A stretch of 6,405 bases of DNA from Acidobacteriota bacterium (GTDB taxonomy: Bacteria > Acidobacteriota > Terriglobia > Acidiferrales > UBA7541). Positions within the stretch are counted from its first letter, which is position 1. Each line of letters opens with the position of its first letter. The stretch lies in the NCBI GenBank assembly GCA_003161195.1, contig PMOV01000046.1, positions 5,986-12,390 on the forward strand, given 5' to 3'. The notes beneath the pieces are model-generated. The model was given only the letters and a program-made list of their open reading frames with translations. It did not search any database and had not been told where the DNA came from. A program made the position numbers and the translations under genes. This document shows positions 4,631 through 6,405 of this stretch, piece by piece.

Positions 4631-6128
4631 GCACGATTACGCCGAGCAACTCAACCGCATCATCGACGCCATCCTTGCCGATCCGCGCCAGCCTCTGCAC
4701 CTCGACGGCGCCGCGGACCTCGCGTCTCTCGCGCCCATCACCGCTAATCTGCGCGGCTTGCCTCGCCAAGCCTTCAAACAACGTCTCAAGTCTGAACTCG
4801 AAGGGAGAAGCTCCATGTCCAGTGCTGCCACTTCCAGCGTCGCCAAACTCGTTCCAGATGTTCATGCCTCCGCCGCACCGCGCCTGACCTTCAAAGACGC
4901 GGCCAAAGCTATCGCCTTCTACGAGCGCGCTTTCGGAGCACGCGAAACCTTCCGCTTCGAGGTCGGCGGCCAGATAGCGCATGCCCAAATCGCCATCGGC
5001 GACTCCATCCTGATGCTCGCCGAAGAATGGCCCGAAGGTGGACGTTTCAGCGCCGAAACGCTCGGCAACAGCCCCATCTGGCTAACCATCCGCGTCGATG
5101 ACGTCGATGCCTTCGCCGCGCACGCCATCGCCGCCGGCATAAACGTAAAGCGCCCCATCCAGGATCAGTTTTACGGCCATCGCGACGTCTTGCTTGCCGA
5201 TCCCTTCGGCTACATCTGGAGCGTCTTCGCCGTGAAAGAAGAAATGTCTGTCGAAGAAATGCACCGCCGCATGCAAGGGCTCACCACGGGGCCGGAAGGC
5301 GGAAGCCTTCCTACGCAAGCGGACGCGGAAGCTCGCGGCGCGGAAGCCTCTCCACAAGAAGGGTTACAACTCCTCACCCCCTACCTGGTCGCCGCCGATG
5401 CCGACGCTCTTCTGCGCTTCGCCCAGCAAGCCTTCGCCGCCGAGCAAACCATGCGCTCTATCAGCCCCACCGGCGGACTCCACGGCGAGGTTCGCATTGG
5501 CGACTCCAAGCTGATGATCGGCGGCGGCTCTCCCGGCCACGCCTTCCAGGGCCAGCCCACCACCGCGGCGTTGCACATCTACGTCGCCGACACCGATGCG
5601 GCCTACGAGAAAGCCCTCGCCGCCGGCGCCACCTCTCTCGGCGCACCCGTGGACCACGACTACGGCGAACGCGGCGCAAGTGTAAAAGACCAAGCCGGCA
5701 ACTTCTGGTACATCGCCACGCATAAGGGTGAGACCTTCACTCCCGCAGGCCTGCGCACCGTGAACCCCTACATGCATCCGCTCCGTGCCGAACCGGTCAT
5801 CGCCTTTCTAAAGCGCGCCTTCGACGCGCAGGAAATCGCCCGCTACGCCTCCCCCGATGGCGTCATCCACCACGCCCAAGTTCGCCTCGGCAATTCCGTA
5901 ATCGAAATGGGTGAAGCCCGCGACCAGTATCAGCCCATGCGCTCCATGTTCTATCTCTACGTCCCCAGCGCCGACGCCTCCTATCGCCGCGCCCTAACCG
6001 CCGGCGCCACCTCCATCCAGGCCCCCGCCGACCAACCCTACGGCGACAGAAACGCCGCCATCCTCGACGCCTTCGGCAACACCTGGCACGTAGCCACCCG
6101 CCTCACCCCGCGCATGGGTAGCGCGTAG
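4623..6128 (+). CDS. Sigma-coupled protein with helical N-terminal segment and three VOC (PhnB-like) domains
   Basis: This 501-residue protein is soluble, with no signal peptide or membrane helix. Residues 1-61 look helical and carry an LRGLPRQAFKQRLKSELEGR segment (43-62). Similar 'LR-x-LP-x-x-x-F-K-x-R-L' stretches occur, from memory, at the N-termini of proteins next to ECF sigma genes. Three vicinal-oxygen-chelate domains follow at ~83-205, ~248-367 and ~378-493. Each has the PhnB-like pattern: 'A-x-x-F-Y/L/A-x-x-A-F' helix, an 'IGDS/LGNS' turn (125-128, 292-295, 422-425), and 'YG-x-R...D-x-x-G-x-x-W' near the end. Domain 1 ends in the family-typical EEMSVEEMHRRM tail (206-217). Potential metal-side histidines are H120, H287 and H416/H417, but the C-terminal glutamate of glyoxalase I is not evident, so catalysis is doubtful. 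The gene overlaps the sigma gene by 8 nt, suggesting joint function, perhaps ligand-dependent control of the sigma factor (inference). A VOC-only product could start at ATG 4815. Confidence 0.88.
   Translation: MPEHDYAEQLNRIIDAILADPRQPLHLDGAADLASLAPITANLRGLPRQAFKQRLKSELEGRSSMSSAATSSVAKLVPDVHASAAPRLTFKDAAKAIAFYERAFGARETFRFEVGGQIAHAQIAIGDSILMLAEEWPEGGRFSAETLGNSPIWLTIRVDDVDAFAAHAIAAGINVKRPIQDQFYGHRDVLLADPFGYIWSVFAVKEEMSVEEMHRRMQGLTTGPEGGSLPTQADAEARGAEASPQEGLQLLTPYLVAADADALLRFAQQAFAAEQTMRSISPTGGLHGEVRIGDSKLMIGGGSPGHAFQGQPTTAALHIYVADTDAAYEKALAAGATSLGAPVDHDYGERGASVKDQAGNFWYIATHKGETFTPAGLRTVNPYMHPLRAEPVIAFLKRAFDAQEIARYASPDGVIHHAQVRLGNSVIEMGEARDQYQPMRSMFYLYVPSADASYRRALTAGATSIQAPADQPYGDRNAAILDAFGNTWHVATRLTPRMGSA
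4801..4807 (+). promoter_or_regulatory. Internal Shine-Dalgarno site before a possible second start (ATG 4815)
   Basis: AAGGGAG lies 7 nt before an in-frame ATG (residue 65) exactly where the helical segment ends and the VOC part begins. It is a better ribosome binding site than the one before ATG 4623. Initiation here would give a 437-residue protein with the three VOC domains only. Confidence 0.45.
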
Positions 6129-6192
6129 GTTTCCCTGGGAACGCCTACGCTTCCCCATCCCGCGTTGTTTGCGGGATGGAGACGCGTAGGCG
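6123..6192 (+). terminator. Overlapping inverted repeats at the end of the VOC gene (terminator or repeat element)
   Basis: Three copies of one arm are present: GCGTAGG (6123-6129, containing the VOC stop codon), CGCCTACGC (6142-6150) and GCGTAGGCG (6184-6192). The second pairs perfectly with the third over 9 bp and encloses a further perfect 9-bp stem, CCATCCCGC (6155-6163) with GCGGGATGG (6171-6179), with a 7-nt loop. Alternatively the first pairs with the second over 7 bp around a small TTCC/GGAA hairpin. No T-run follows directly; TTTTAT appears only near 6210. It is therefore either a strong but non-classical transcript end or an intergenic palindromic repeat. Confidence 0.7.
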
Positions 6193-6305
6193 ACTATTGC
6201 GGGAGACCGTTTTATAGAGAATGGCTTTGTGGCTCGGGTTAGGGCTGTGGGGGTCGTATACTGGAGCGCCTTTACATCGATAACTGCTGGCCTTTAACAG
6301 TGGAA

Positions 6306-6404
6306 TTATTTCATCGGGTCGCCTATTTCATTCTGAGCTGCAAGCCCATATCGTATTGCCGCTTCAAGCGTATCGATGTTCGTATCCTTTAGAGCTTTAA
6401 ACCG
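6306..6404 (-). CDS. Possible C-terminal tail of an unidentified gene entering from the right (partial)
   Basis: On the minus strand one frame stays open from the window edge (6404) to a TAA at 6308-6306, giving 32 residues. The translation reads like protein, with a helix-like stretch DTLEAAIRYGLAAQNEIGD and a charged end, but I recognise no family. Codon use differs sharply from the other genes: many third positions are A or T, where the neighbours prefer C and G. If it is real, the gene faces the VOC gene (convergent), which fits the palindromic structure between them serving both. An open frame of this length can also arise by chance in a region of about 44% GC, so this is tentative. Confidence 0.3.
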   Translation of the reverse strand, partial: RFKALKDTNIDTLEAAIRYGLAAQNEIGDPMK

Positions 6405-6405
6405 A

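Noticed and set aside
4869..6101. Assignment as glyoxalase I, bleomycin resistance protein or extradiol dioxygenase
   Set aside because: The fold is shared, but the full metal-ligand set is not visible and the PhnB-like signatures do not imply any of these reactions.
6271..6299. Plus-strand promoter TTTACA / TTAACA near the right end
   Set aside because: The -10 candidate matches the consensus poorly and no gene starts on the + strand behind it within the window.
1..6405. CRISPR arrays, tRNA or rRNA genes, insertion sequence ends
   Set aside because: I saw no regularly spaced direct repeats, no cloverleaf-like segment and no transposase fragment with terminal repeats on either strand.

Overview
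The window looks like a high-GC chromosomal segment from a soil-type bacterium, most plausibly an acidobacterium (Terriglobia-like). That is inferred from codon use (strong C/G preference at third positions), the gene set, and the style of the ECF sigma/VOC pair; there is no rRNA or other marker to settle it. All confidently called genes lie on the + strand.

Positions 1-3200 are a respiratory operon. It contains the last 31 codons of a probable c-type cytochrome, a Tat-type Rieske iron-sulfur protein (166-837), a cytochrome b that carries its own C-terminal cytochrome c domain (828-2354), and a CtaG-type caa3 oxidase assembly protein (2367-3200). Rieske and cytochrome b overlap by 10 nt; cytochrome b and ctaG are 12 nt apart. 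Together they describe a quinol:cytochrome c oxidoreductase (bc/b6f-like complex III) feeding a haem-copper oxidase whose genes are presumably upstream, outside the window. The cytochrome b is unusual: the b6 part, the subunit IV part and a monohaem cytochrome c are one chain. Its haem-ligand spacing is b6-like, but the cysteine that holds haem ci in b6-type proteins is replaced by valine, and the PEWY motif reads PDYF.

Positions 3201-3399 are an intergenic region with an imperfect hairpin that may be a dispersed repeat. A DUF1003-family membrane protein with a clear ribosome binding site follows (3400-3927).

Positions 4028-6128 form a second two-gene unit: an ECF-type sigma factor overlapping by 8 nt a 501-residue protein made of a short helical N-terminal segment plus three PhnB-like VOC (glyoxalase-fold) domains. 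The tight coupling, the helical segment and a strong internal start site make this the best candidate for an undescribed system: a soluble, possibly ligand-sensing partner of the sigma factor. This is inference.

Positions 6123-6192 hold overlapping inverted repeats that begin at the VOC stop codon and could form alternative hairpins (terminator or repeat element). After about 6200 the GC content drops (6301-6405 is about 44% by hand count, against about 65% in a 60-nt sample of the VOC gene). A short open frame on the minus strand there may be the tail of a gene entering from the right.
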